Shown here piece by piece: positions 8,305 to 16,567 of a stretch of DNA of 41,367 bases. Position 1 is the stretch's first letter, and every line of letters begins with the position of its first letter. The position numbers were made by a program, and so were the translations under genes. This DNA comes from a virus, in IMG/VR virus record IMGVR_UViG_3300023108_000056, positions 1 through 41,367 of that record. The stretch is one strand, 5' to 3'. Below the pieces are notes generated by a model. That model was not told the origin of the DNA. It did not search any database and worked only from the letters and a program-made list of their open reading frames with translations.

Positions 8305-8752
8305 CGCAAAACAATTTAGGGCAGCACGAAAGTATGGGTATCGTAGCGGTCTGGAACTCAAGGTATCTGACTATCTCAAGGAATTAAAGATTGATTTCCT
8401 ATACGAGCAGGTCAAGATAGAGTGGGAAGACTTGGCGTACAGAACATACACCCCCGATTTCGTGCTGTCCAACGGCATCATCATTGAGACAAAGGGACAG
8501 TTCACCGCAGCAGATAGACGCAAGCATCTGGCTATACAAAAGCAGCATCCTAATTTGGATATTCGTTTTGTGTTTGAAAGTAGTAAACGCAAACTTCGTA
8601 AGGGTGCTAAGTCTACATATGGTGAGTGGTGTATTAAACATGGCTTTAGATACTATGACAGGATTATTCCTGAAGATTGGTTGAAGGAGAAGGGTAAGAA
8701 CAAGCATCCAAAGTTTATTAAGTTTGGCGGCACAAAGGTGAAAAGGAGATAG
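8291..8752 (+). CDS. T7-like endonuclease I (Holliday-junction resolvase)
   Basis: A 153-residue protein clearly related to T7 gp3. The catalytic residues line up with T7 E20/D55/E65/K67 as E22 (YRSGLE), D56 (TPDF), E66 and K68 (IETKG), each shifted by one residue. The following DRRKHLAIQKQHP and STYGEWCIKHGF segments also match the family. It should cleave branched DNA during replication and packaging and help digest host DNA. The start appears to be GTG, overlapping the upstream stop, with no clear ribosome site, so translation may depend on coupling. TTG at 8297 is an alternative start. Confidence 0.92.
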   Translation: MTLANAKQFRAARKYGYRSGLELKVSDYLKELKIDFLYEQVKIEWEDLAYRTYTPDFVLSNGIIIETKGQFTAADRRKHLAIQKQHPNLDIRFVFESSKRKLRKGAKSTYGEWCIKHGFRYYDRIIPEDWLKEKGKNKHPKFIKFGGTKVKRR

Positions 8753-8755
8753 AAT

Positions 8756-9127
8756 ATGGACATAATGGATAAACTATCTAAGGAAATACACAATGAAGAT
8801 TTCCTCATACGTGTCAGACCATTCGCTGATGATGATGGTAAGTGGTCTGGCGAGGTTGATATATCAATCATGGCAATGCCACACAATCCTATGGATGACG
8901 ATGACTACTATCAGGTCATGCATTTTGCTAAGATGATGTGTGCTGCAGTGCCTGTCATGGAAGAGGTGGAAGAGTTACGCAATATTGTGCATGAGTACGT
9001 AACGAAAGTTATTGACAACGAGATGGATATTGATGTAGAACTAGAGGAAGAAGCAGGTGTAGAAAAGACCTACGATGGTAACGTAGTACACTTGCACTTT
9101 AATACAAGTACAAAGGGTTCGGCATGA
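8756..9127 (+). CDS. Acidic hypothetical protein
   Basis: A soluble, acidic 123-residue protein with a run of aspartates (MDDDDYY) and an acidic C-terminal third (DIDVELEEEAG). AAAAGGAG at 8740-8747 sets the start. It overlaps the next gene by 4 nt. No motif identifies a function. Its acidity could allow DNA mimicry or binding to basic partners, but this is speculation. Confidence 0.65.
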   Translation: MDIMDKLSKEIHNEDFLIRVRPFADDDGKWSGEVDISIMAMPHNPMDDDDYYQVMHFAKMMCAAVPVMEEVEELRNIVHEYVTKVIDNEMDIDVELEEEAGVEKTYDGNVVHLHFNTSTKGSA

Positions 9128-9432
9128 GTAGACATGAAGAATATATGAAAGCAATGATGATACAAGAGGAGTTACGTATGGCACAAGCAAATAAACAAAG
9201 TGATAATGTTGTTGATATGGTCAACAGTCCACCACACTATAATCAGACAGGCATTGAGTGCATACAAGCTATCTCTGCCGCTACTGATAAAGGATTTAAG
9301 TATTACCTGCAGGGTAATGTTATGAAGTACCTTTGGCGATTTGATTACAAGGACAAGCCGCTAGAGGATTTGCAAAAGGCCAAGTGGTACTTGGACAGAT
9401 TAATAGAAGAGGTTATGGCGGATGAGAGTTAA
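9124..9432 (+). CDS. DUF3310 domain protein
   Basis: A 102-residue protein whose C-terminal ~65 residues match the DUF3310 pattern seen in many phages: SPPHYNQTGIECIQAI, then GNVMKYLWRFDYK, then LQKAKWYLDRLIEE. The family is sometimes labelled a nucleotide kinase, but its activity is not firmly established to my knowledge. It overlaps the upstream gene by 4 nt and sits two genes before the ribonucleotide reductase, consistent with a nucleotide-metabolism cluster. Confidence 0.82.
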   Translation: MSRHEEYMKAMMIQEELRMAQANKQSDNVVDMVNSPPHYNQTGIECIQAISAATDKGFKYYLQGNVMKYLWRFDYKDKPLEDLQKAKWYLDRLIEEVMADES

Positions 9433-9580
9433 GATGTTCATAACCATTGACATTGATGAAGAGGAGTATCCAGTGCCTGCCGATGGACAGGTGGGCGAGG
9501 AATTAGAGGACGGTATTCAGGAATACTTTTATGACATTGAGGGTGCCGACATTAGAAACATTAGAACGATTACGGAGTAA
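9422..9580 (+). CDS. Small acidic hypothetical protein
   Basis: A 52-residue open frame (MRVKMFITIDIDEEEYPVP ... ADIRNIRTITE) fills the gap between the DUF3310 gene and the reductase. The ATG at 9422 overlaps the upstream gene by 11 nt and has a modest AGAGG upstream. A second ATG at 9434 lies just after the upstream stop. Alternating hydrophobic residues at the start suggest a short beta strand followed by an acidic stretch. No family recognised. It is kept because it fits the tight packing of the operon exactly and its stop falls 4 nt before the next start. Confidence 0.5.
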   Translation: MRVKMFITIDIDEEEYPVPADGQVGEELEDGIQEYFYDIEGADIRNIRTITE

Positions 9581-9584
9581 AGAG

Positions 9585-11513
9585 ATGATTAGTAATACAC
9601 TTCCCACAGACTACCAGAACTTTATAGCACTATCACGCTATGCAAGATGGAAAGAAGATGAGCAACGTAGAGAGACATGGGGTGAGACAGTCACCCGATA
9701 CTTTGACTATATGTCAGGGCATCTGAAACAGAAGCACAACTACACTCTGCCTGACACACTACGTGCAGAGTTGGAAGAAGCCGTACTCAGTCAGGCTATC
9801 ATGCCTAGCATGAGAGCATTGATGACCAGTGGCCCCGCACTGGACAGATGCCATGTTGGTGGGTACAACTGTTCTTATGTACCTGTCGATAGCCCACGTG
9901 CCTTCGATGAGACTATGTACATTCTTATGTGTGGTACAGGCGTTGGCTTTAGTGTCGAGCGTCATTGCATTGAGAAGCTACCCATTGTGAATGAAGAGTT
10001 TCACGAGACAGACACAGTAATCAAGGTAGGTGACAGTCGCCCCGGTTGGGCTAAGTCACTGAAAGAACTGATTGCTATGTTGTACAGTGGGCAGATTCCT
10101 AAGTGGGATGTATCAGAGGTACGCCCTGCAGGTGCAAGGCTAAAGACATTTGGCGGTAGAGCATCAGGTCCACAGCCATTGGTCGAACTGTTTGAGTTTG
10201 TTGTACAGAAGTTTAAGGGTGCAGCAGGTCGTAGGCTTTACCCAATCGAATGTCACGACATCATGTGTAAGATTGGTGAAGTGGTAGTCGTAGGTGGTGT
10301 ACGCCGTAGTGCATTGATTTCATTATCTAATCTTAATGATGACCAGATGGCACATGCCAAGTCAGGTCAGTGGTGGGAGAATGAAGGTCAACGTGCGCTG
10401 GCTAATAACTCTGTAGCGTACAAGAATAAACCTGAAATGGGTACATTCATGCGTGAGTGGTTGTCTCTATACGACAGTAAGTCAGGTGAGCGTGGTATCT
10501 TTAATCGCCAGTCAGCGAAGGTACAGGCAGCAAAGAATGGCAGACGTGATGCTGACCAAGACTTTGGCTGCAACCCTTGCTCTGAGATTATCCTGCGTCC
10601 ATACCAGTTTTGTAATCTATCAGAGGTTGTTGCACGTGAAACAGATACGCTGGCATCCTTGAAAGAGAAGGTACGCCTTGCCACTATCTTGGGTACATTC
10701 CAAGCCACGCTGACTAACTTTAAGTATCTGCGTAATATATGGAAAGCCAACACAGAGCAGGAACGCTTGCTTGGTGTGTCATTGACAGGCATCATGGACT
10801 GTCCTGCATTGCACAAAGGTAAGCAGGTAGCTGACACTCTTGAGATGCTACGTGTTACAGCTATTGATGCAAACAAAGCTATGGCATGGGAACTTGGCAT
10901 TGAGCAGTCTGCTGCTATCACTTGTGTCAAGCCTAGTGGTACAGTATCACAGCTTGTGGATAGTGCATCTGGCATCCACGCCAGACACAACCCATATTAT
11001 ATTCGCACTGTCCGTGGGGACAATAAAGACCCATTGACACAGTTCTTGATTTCACAGGGCATACCTAGTGAGCCAGACGTAATGAAGCCCGACAGTACTA
11101 CCGTCTTCTCATTCCCTATGAAGTCACCCAAGAACGCAGTGACACGCACAGGTATGACAGCCATTGAGCAGCTTGAACTGTGGCTACTATACCAGCGTCA
11201 CTGGTGCGAACACAAACCGTCAGTCACTATCTCCGTTAAAGAGAATGAATGGATGGCTGTGGGTGCGTGGGTATACGAACACTTTGATGAGGTATCCGGT
11301 ATCAGCTTCCTGCCATTCAGTGAGCATACATATCAGCAAGCACCATATCAGGACATTGATGCTGACACATACAAAGAGTGGGCAGCTAAGATGCCAAAGA
11401 ATGTAGACTGGTCTTTACTTCAGGAATTTGAGAAAGAAGATACTACATCAGGTGGGCGTGAGTTAGCATGTACAGCAGGTGTCTGTGAAATAGTTGACAT
11501 TGCTGCAGCATGA
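9585..11513 (+). CDS. nrdJ: Class II (adenosylcobalamin-dependent) ribonucleotide reductase
   Basis: A reductase of 642 residues from the ATG at 9585, which has GGAG at 9574-9577. A longer frame begins at 9531 but has no ribosome site. Motifs include CHVGGYNC and CGTGVGFS in the N-terminal barrel, the active-site NPCSE with C332 (thiyl radical) and E334, and a C-terminal redox pair C629/C634 (CTAGVC). No separate radical-generating small subunit is present, and the layout resembles the monomeric B12-dependent RTPR type. It converts ribonucleotides to deoxyribonucleotides for phage replication and would need host cobalamin. Confidence 0.9.
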   Translation: MISNTLPTDYQNFIALSRYARWKEDEQRRETWGETVTRYFDYMSGHLKQKHNYTLPDTLRAELEEAVLSQAIMPSMRALMTSGPALDRCHVGGYNCSYVPVDSPRAFDETMYILMCGTGVGFSVERHCIEKLPIVNEEFHETDTVIKVGDSRPGWAKSLKELIAMLYSGQIPKWDVSEVRPAGARLKTFGGRASGPQPLVELFEFVVQKFKGAAGRRLYPIECHDIMCKIGEVVVVGGVRRSALISLSNLNDDQMAHAKSGQWWENEGQRALANNSVAYKNKPEMGTFMREWLSLYDSKSGERGIFNRQSAKVQAAKNGRRDADQDFGCNPCSEIILRPYQFCNLSEVVARETDTLASLKEKVRLATILGTFQATLTNFKYLRNIWKANTEQERLLGVSLTGIMDCPALHKGKQVADTLEMLRVTAIDANKAMAWELGIEQSAAITCVKPSGTVSQLVDSASGIHARHNPYYIRTVRGDNKDPLTQFLISQGIPSEPDVMKPDSTTVFSFPMKSPKNAVTRTGMTAIEQLELWLLYQRHWCEHKPSVTISVKENEWMAVGAWVYEHFDEVSGISFLPFSEHTYQQAPYQDIDADTYKEWAAKMPKNVDWSLLQEFEKEDTTSGGRELACTAGVCEIVDIAAA

Positions 11514-11638
11514 GTGTAGTATGGAAAAAAGGTGACGGGTGGGTACAACATAACCCACCTGCTCATCACCCTTGCAGAGAAGAATGGTTGAAACAAAAAG
11601 AGAAGGAGAATGCTGATGCTGAACGGAAAGTGGACTAA
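11510..11638 (+). CDS. Possible 42-residue hypothetical protein
   Basis: The ATG overlaps the reductase stop as ATGA, and the frame ends 22 nt inside the next gene, so it fills the gap without loss. The product is small and charged, with a tryptophan-rich start (MSVVWKKGDGWVQHNPPAHH) and a Lys/Glu helix at the end. No family recognised and no strong ribosome site beyond possible coupling. The same DNA carries a long inverted repeat at 11531-11570, so part of the sequence constraint could be RNA structure. Confidence 0.4.
   Translation: MSVVWKKGDGWVQHNPPAHHPCREEWLKQKEKENADAERKVD
11531..11570 (+). other. Stable hairpin just downstream of the reductase gene
   Basis: GGTGGGT at 11538-11544 pairs perfectly with ACCCACC at 11553-11559 around an 8-nt loop. 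An outer GGTGA (11531-11535) pairs with TCACC (11566-11570) across an internal loop. A run of six A precedes it and there is no T-run after it, so it is not a standard terminator. It could protect the reductase mRNA end or attenuate downstream genes. Confidence 0.45.
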
Positions 11639-11909
11639 AGAAAACTTTGAAAAACACCACGAAGATAATCCAGAAATCTACGAAATGTTTTGTAGGTTTG
11701 CAAAAGAAATGGCCTCAGTAAAGGAGTACTATTCAGCTAAAGCTATATTTCATCGAATGAGATGGGAAACAGCTATAAGGGAAGACGATTCTGAGTTTAA
11801 GATTAGTGACGGTTGGATTTCTCACTACGCTAGAAAGTTCTTGAAAGAACACCCTGAACATGGTAATTTTTTTAGAACAAGAACACCACAAGAAAGCTAT
11901 TTGGATTAA
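11616..11909 (+). CDS. Conserved-type phage hypothetical protein
   Basis: A 97-residue soluble protein. GGAG at 11605-11608 favours the ATG at 11616 over the one at 11610. The sequence has the pattern NPEIYEMFCRFAKEM, then YYSAKAIFHRMRWET, then EFKISDGWISHYARKFL and FFRTR, which I recall from uncharacterised small proteins in many phages and prophages. The aromatic and basic spacing could suit nucleic-acid binding, but this is not proved. It lies between the reductase and a PD-(D/E)XK-like gene. Confidence 0.7.
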   Translation: MLNGKWTKENFEKHHEDNPEIYEMFCRFAKEMASVKEYYSAKAIFHRMRWETAIREDDSEFKISDGWISHYARKFLKEHPEHGNFFRTRTPQESYLD

Positions 11910-11920
11910 GGAGAATGGAC

Positions 11921-12346
11921 ATGCAAAATTTAGAGCCAAAGACTGAAGACCGTAAGAAGTTTGACATTGACCTAGAGTATGGAAAGGTACGTGAACAAAT
12001 GGTTGCAGACATGCTGCAAGACAAGAAGATTGAGGTAAAGAGTGAACGTGACGTGTGGCAGAAGACAGGCAACATTGCAATTGAATACGAATGTTATGGC
12101 AAGCCTAGCGGAATTAATGCTACTGAATCAGACTACTGGTTTCACAACCTGTGTATTGGTGATGAGACATTCGCTACGATTGTCTTTGACACGAACAGCC
12201 TCAAGCGTATCATTAATAACCTAGATAGCAAGCGTAGTGTTTCTGGTGGAGACAACAATGCAGCACGTATGTATCTGTTGAATCTGCAGAAGCTATTCTC
12301 ATCTGATGTAATCAAAGCATTTAAGGAGACTAAAGATGCGGCGTAA
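11921..12346 (+). CDS. Putative PD-(D/E)XK-like protein
   Basis: A protein of 141 residues from the ATG at 11921. GGAG at 11910-11913 is too close to the ATG at 11915. The segment IEVKSERDVWQKTGNIAIEYEC resembles an ExK nuclease strand followed by a beta strand carrying Glu, and GKPSGINATESDYW resembles the glycine-rich loop seen in some restriction-endonuclease-like folds. The C-terminal half is helical and basic. It could be a nuclease acting on host DNA or a structural relative. The gene overlaps the next by 11 nt. Confidence 0.5.
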   Translation: MQNLEPKTEDRKKFDIDLEYGKVREQMVADMLQDKKIEVKSERDVWQKTGNIAIEYECYGKPSGINATESDYWFHNLCIGDETFATIVFDTNSLKRIINNLDSKRSVSGGDNNAARMYLLNLQKLFSSDVIKAFKETKDAA

Positions 12347-12578
12347 TGGCCTGAGTAAATACGATGCTCCACTGCGTATTCAATACCAGTGGGGCTACGA
12401 TGCGTTTAAGCGTGGTGGTAGGCTTGTCAAGAAGGGCAAGCGAATACTCTTTGAAGAGAACCGTCCTAACATTGACCCTAACACCATGCAGTACAGAGAG
12501 TGGCAGCGTGGTTGGAACGATGCTTACTATGAGCAGCTAGAAGAGGTGCAATGGAATGAATCTAAAGGAAGAAGCTAG
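12336..12578 (+). CDS. Small basic protein resembling ribosome modulation factor
   Basis: An 80-residue basic protein with AAGGAG just upstream (12325-12330). It has the spacing seen in ribosome modulation factor and CrpP-like proteins: an early GYDAFKRGG segment (GYxAxxxG), a basic linker, then EWQRGWNDAYYEQ (WxxGWxxA). RMF binds ribosomes and dimerises them into inactive 100S particles, so a phage version could affect host translation. Similar folds occur in phage proteins with unrelated roles, so this remains a hypothesis from short motifs. Confidence 0.4.
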   Translation: MRRNGLSKYDAPLRIQYQWGYDAFKRGGRLVKKGKRILFEENRPNIDPNTMQYREWQRGWNDAYYEQLEEVQWNESKGRS

Positions 12579-12600
12579 ACAATGGATGAAGGAGAGATAC

Positions 12601-12939
12601 ATGAGTGATATTACAGCAACGGAGTACCAAACAAGGGCTGCAGAAACGGCAATATTCCCAAGTGATAAAGCACTAGAATATCTATCATTGGGACTATCCG
12701 GGGAAGCTGGTGAGATTGCTAACAAAGCAAAGAAACTAATACGTGACGGTGCAGATAGAGAAGAGCATCACGCGAAACTAAATGCTATTGGTCACGAGAT
12801 TGGAGATGTTATGTGGTATTGCGCCATGCTTGCTAAAGAAGTGGACATGAACCTTGGTAAAATCATGGAAGACAACTTGGAGAAACTGGCTGACAGGAAA
12901 GCTAGGAATCGCCTACAGGGTGACGGTGACAATCGTTAG
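12601..12939 (+). CDS. mazG: MazG-like nucleotide pyrophosphohydrolase
   Basis: A 112-residue protein from the ATG at 12601, with GGAG at 12591-12594 and 6-nt spacing. A longer frame from 12556 lacks this. The helical MazG signature is clear: GLSGEAGEIANKAKK supplies the first acidic pair and EIGDVMWYCAMLA the second, binding the metals that hydrolyse nucleoside triphosphates to monophosphates and pyrophosphate. The C-terminal NLEKLADRKAR is also typical. Phage MazG is thought to adjust nucleotide pools or (p)ppGpp during infection. It is the last clear gene of the plus-strand operon. Confidence 0.88.
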   Translation: MSDITATEYQTRAAETAIFPSDKALEYLSLGLSGEAGEIANKAKKLIRDGADREEHHAKLNAIGHEIGDVMWYCAMLAKEVDMNLGKIMEDNLEKLADRKARNRLQGDGDNR

Positions 12940-13024
12940 GTATGCACCGTTTGCTGTTATCATTGGCTGGCTGCTATATGCATTTGGTATGGGGTTTGCT
13001 AATGATATATGTGACTGCATATGA
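12920..13024 (+). CDS. Possible small membrane peptide
   Basis: A GTG-initiated 34-residue frame overlaps the end of mazG and stops just before the terminator. Its centre (YAPFAVIIGWLLYAFGMGF) is one hydrophobic transmembrane helix, followed by NDICDC. GTG at 12926 is a second possible start. The ribosome site is weak. Single-pass peptides of this size occur in phages as lysis accessories or superinfection factors. The hydrophobicity is the only support, so it is offered cautiously. Confidence 0.35.
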   Translation: MTVTIVRYAPFAVIIGWLLYAFGMGFANDICDCI

Positions 13025-13050
13025 AGAGGGGGCTTAACTGCCCCCTTTAT
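13025..13050 (+). terminator. Rho-independent terminator between convergent operons
   Basis: GGGGGC at 13028-13033 pairs with GCCCCC at 13040-13045 around TTAACT, and flanking A/T pairs lengthen the stem. TTTATTTTAT follows on the plus strand. It sits exactly between the last plus-strand gene and the end of the last minus-strand gene. It should stop the early transcript and may partly stop the late transcript from the other side. Confidence 0.88.
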
Positions 13051-13051
13051 T

Positions 13052-16000
13052 TTATCTCTTAAATACCTTTGCTATTTTTACTAGAGCATTCAAGTCTTCT
13101 GCACTATTTAAATCAGGCATTCTATCGTTGAGTATTTCAAACTCAAGCATTGCTGCCTTTTGCGTGTCAACAGGTATGTTTCGTGCTGCATATAAAGCAC
13201 GTATAAATGCTGGGTCATCTCCGGCAATACTATTAACTCTACGCATTTTGGATTTTAGTTTCTTGAATTTTTCTTTCATCATAACTCTAATACGTTTGCG
13301 TATTAAGTTCTCTGATTTCCCTTGCTTACGCAGTTTTTCAGCATAGCGCATAAATCCATCAGTTAGTCCGGGCAAGAAGTCATTGACTGTGGCATCCACA
13401 ACTCTGTCTAGTGTGCCTATACCTGTCTTACTATCAAACTCATCCTCTTTAAAACCCATTTGCTTTAAGAACTTTTCTTGTTCTGTGTCGGGTTCCATTA
13501 CATTTAAACCCATAGTCAACTTTAATTCAGGATTTAGTCGCTCTTTTGGTCCCTCTCTTGTAGCGTACTCTCGTGCAGGAACATCTGATTCCTGCTTAAC
13601 ATCATCTACAAGTCCATACTTTTCAAGTGGGTCCATAATAGTATTATAGTAGCCACGAGATTTAAGTGGCTGACTAAATGCCTTACCAAATGAACCAGAG
13701 AATGTCATATCGGGGTCTGTTGAGAAGTCTTTAATTTCTGTTTCTCGTATACCCATCGCACGTTCAGCATCAATAACCATGCTGTATGGCTGCAGAATAC
13801 GTGCAGTAATATCACCAAGCAATCTACCAGCAGCTTTACCAAACTGTGCCTCTGTAGTAATCTTTGATTCGCTTTCTGCTAAGTCAGCAAGGTCATCTAA
13901 CAAATTACCAAGCCCTTGATTGTCTCTGAAGTTTGTTCCAGTAAACAGTTTAACAAACTCTTTACCACCACCACTAGACCTGAACCAATCTGCTGCTGCT
14001 CCTTCGCCACCTTCCAGCCTCTTGTGGCCCCATTTAGCTATGTACATAAGTTGTGGCAGAGGATACTGTGCCGACACATCCACTACTTTATCACTTACTA
14101 TGGTTCTAACTTTGTTATAATCTTCTGGAGAGTTAGGGTCACGAACAGCCATATACGCCATGCCAAGACCTGCTATACCAGCAATGTTTCGTGAGGCAAT
14201 TTCAGCATCACGTGCGCGATTACCAACGCCAAACATTTTTCTAGTAACGGCAATAGGCATACCCATTGTTACTTCACCTACATATTCCATAGATTTAAAC
14301 ATAAAGCGTGGGAATGGAATAATTATAGTGCCGCCGGGAATCTTATTGAGAATACCAAGCGCGGCTTTAAATGGGCCAAAAGAAGGTGACGCTGCGTATG
14401 TCTTTTCAAGGGCTTTATCTGTAGCTTCTGCAAGTAGTTCATGGAAGTTACGAGCATCCTTTGGCTTGATACTAGGCGCATCGTTTACCATATTTCGCAT
14501 TTGACCATTCATAATAGATTCTTCAAGACCAACGCCCCACTCACGTTTGAGTGCGTTATCTAAGTCAGTTAAGAAGTAGGCACGGCGAGTGACAAATTCT
14601 TGAAGTCTGTTTGGCCCGTTAAGAAACTGAACAAAGTCCTCTATAGGTTCAAATATAGCGTCTGACAGTCCACCTTCTCCACGCCCAGTATACTTCTGTA
14701 CCTCGTTTACTTGGTCGTAGAACCTTGTCCATTGCTCTTTATACTCTGGCTGTCCTAATATGTAATCTACAAACTCTGCTTTCTCTGAAGTGAGTTCACG
14801 AGAAGCTATTGCGCCATCTGCGCCAGTACGCCGTATCTTTGCACTATCTCCAAACGTATGTGCATACATTTGAAATGCATCTTTGTATCCATTACCACGT
14901 ATAAAAGGTGTTACATTACGAATACTTCCTTTTAAGTCTCCACGTGCGGCAAGGATAATGGATGTTTCCATTAAATTAGTAAGCCCTTCCATTGGATAAC
15001 GTATTAAGGCAGATTCAAAGTTACGTGCAGCAGTTGCAAAGGCACTGACCATAGCACCACGTATCACGTTTTCGCCACGGCGTATGTTCTTTCTAGCTTT
15101 TCCCAACATATCTACTGCATCATTAAGTTCTTCATCATTTTTTTGTGCAGCAGATTTTTTGCTGGCTTTGCCGCCCATTGCATCGCGCATTTGTCTAAAT
15201 TTCTGCAGACCCCTACCATACTTTGAGCCAGAACCTACGGTCATCATAATGTAGTCGTCCATTGACAAGCCATACTTTTCTAGTATCTGAAGCAAGTCAT
15301 CAGACGCAATTAAATTACCCTTTACAGATTCATCAAATAAAGTTTCTATTACATTTTTACTACCTTTAAAGGCATCAGGATTCATCTCCTTAACTTTAGC
15401 AATGGTAGCAACTACACTATCTAATTTATCTGCATCAAGAACAATGTCAAGCAAACGGGCATCGTCAGGTCCACCCAGTTCATCAAACTGTGATTTACCT
15501 ATTAGTGTTTCATCAATGATACGCTTACCTTCTGACCTAGCCTTTTCATAATCAATACGCAGCTTGCCATCTTTTCCTTTAGAAGATATTTCTACCTTGT
15601 TTATTTCCTCATAATTCTTAATTAAGTCTTCAAATATTTGCGTATTTTCTTTAGCTACTTGTCTTGCTTCTCTGCGCTTTGCTTCAGACACAGATTTTTC
15701 TGCAGCTTTAGCACCAGCTAGATTAAACTTACCATCTGGTAATTTACTATCAATTAGTTCTCTTCCTCTTATTTCTTTTCTAGCTTGCTCTGCCGCTTCT
15801 CGTAATGGTTTTTCTGCAGCCCGTCTTGCTGTACCCCCTGCTATTCCAGTAAGAGAACCAACTGCAGGTACGGCTTCAGCCATTTCAACCATCATACCAA
15901 CATCACCAGCAAACTTACGTCCTGCTGTCTTTGGGTCAAAGGGCAACATTTCTTTACCTGTTACGCCTAACAGTTTATATACTGCACTATCTTCTGTAAT

Positions 16001-16558
16001 ACCTTCATGCACTGCGCGAGTAAGCACTTCACCAAAGTCTGCCGTAGCTTCACCTGCTGCAGTAACGCCTATCGCTAGAGGTTTAACAACATACTTATCT
16101 GTACCCTTGGCTACTACTCTTACTGAGTCTCGCATCCATTCAGGCACATATTCTACAAGAAGTTCTTCGTCAGCAAGAATATCTTTGTCTTTGTTATACA
16201 ATAAGTCTTTAGCTGCTGCTGTTTGATTAAAGTCAAACACTTCTTCTGTTTGGTCATTTACTGTACGGGCTGGTGCGCCAATCTTACGCAGACGAAAAGA
16301 AGAATACTCTTCACCTGTAGGTGCTTGCGGCACTAACTCATAACCCTCTGGCACTTTATTGTTGGCAATAAAAAAGTCCTTCGCTTCCTGCTCGTTTTGA
16401 GGAGAAGGCGAGGACTGTGTTATACTATCTTCAGTTTGCTGCACACGATTAGCAGCAGCTTGTTTCTTTCTTAGGCTGCGAGTAAGCGGCACATCAGCAA
16501 GAGGTTCTGATGTAGTGTCTTCTTCGGGAGCAATGTCCCTTCCCAATACTTTAACCAC
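13052..16558 (-). CDS. Large putative internal virion (ejection) protein
   Basis: A protein of 1168 residues, the largest in the window. It starts with GTG after AAGGA in the 10-nt gap from the upstream gene. It is mostly helical and charged, with a Gly/Ala-rich hydrophobic stretch near 150-235 and another near 750-810 (FPRFMFKSMEYVGE, then IAGIAGLGMAYMAV) that could enter membranes. No lysozyme motif was seen. Position at the end of the virion operon after other coiled-coil proteins, and size like T7 gp16, suggest a core protein injected with the DNA. I cannot identify a family with certainty. Confidence 0.6.
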   Translation of the reverse strand: MVKVLGRDIAPEEDTTSEPLADVPLTRSLRKKQAAANRVQQTEDSITQSSPSPQNEQEAKDFFIANNKVPEGYELVPQAPTGEEYSSFRLRKIGAPARTVNDQTEEVFDFNQTAAAKDLLYNKDKDILADEELLVEYVPEWMRDSVRVVAKGTDKYVVKPLAIGVTAAGEATADFGEVLTRAVHEGITEDSAVYKLLGVTGKEMLPFDPKTAGRKFAGDVGMMVEMAEAVPAVGSLTGIAGGTARRAAEKPLREAAEQARKEIRGRELIDSKLPDGKFNLAGAKAAEKSVSEAKRREARQVAKENTQIFEDLIKNYEEINKVEISSKGKDGKLRIDYEKARSEGKRIIDETLIGKSQFDELGGPDDARLLDIVLDADKLDSVVATIAKVKEMNPDAFKGSKNVIETLFDESVKGNLIASDDLLQILEKYGLSMDDYIMMTVGSGSKYGRGLQKFRQMRDAMGGKASKKSAAQKNDEELNDAVDMLGKARKNIRRGENVIRGAMVSAFATAARNFESALIRYPMEGLTNLMETSIILAARGDLKGSIRNVTPFIRGNGYKDAFQMYAHTFGDSAKIRRTGADGAIASRELTSEKAEFVDYILGQPEYKEQWTRFYDQVNEVQKYTGRGEGGLSDAIFEPIEDFVQFLNGPNRLQEFVTRRAYFLTDLDNALKREWGVGLEESIMNGQMRNMVNDAPSIKPKDARNFHELLAEATDKALEKTYAASPSFGPFKAALGILNKIPGGTIIIPFPRFMFKSMEYVGEVTMGMPIAVTRKMFGVGNRARDAEIASRNIAGIAGLGMAYMAVRDPNSPEDYNKVRTIVSDKVVDVSAQYPLPQLMYIAKWGHKRLEGGEGAAADWFRSSGGGKEFVKLFTGTNFRDNQGLGNLLDDLADLAESESKITTEAQFGKAAGRLLGDITARILQPYSMVIDAERAMGIRETEIKDFSTDPDMTFSGSFGKAFSQPLKSRGYYNTIMDPLEKYGLVDDVKQESDVPAREYATREGPKERLNPELKLTMGLNVMEPDTEQEKFLKQMGFKEDEFDSKTGIGTLDRVVDATVNDFLPGLTDGFMRYAEKLRKQGKSENLIRKRIRVMMKEKFKKLKSKMRRVNSIAGDDPAFIRALYAARNIPVDTQKAAMLEFEILNDRMPDLNSAEDLNALVKIAKVFKR

Positions 16559-16567
16559 ATCAAATCC

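Noticed and set aside
10388-10990. A 200-codon open frame on the minus strand inside the reductase gene
   Set aside because: It is fully antisense to a clearly identified enzyme with conserved motifs, has no ribosome site and no recognisable domain.
12556-12600. A 15-residue longer start for mazG
   Set aside because: The ATG at 12601 has a well-spaced GGAG and matches the usual MazG length. The longer start overlaps the previous gene without a good site.
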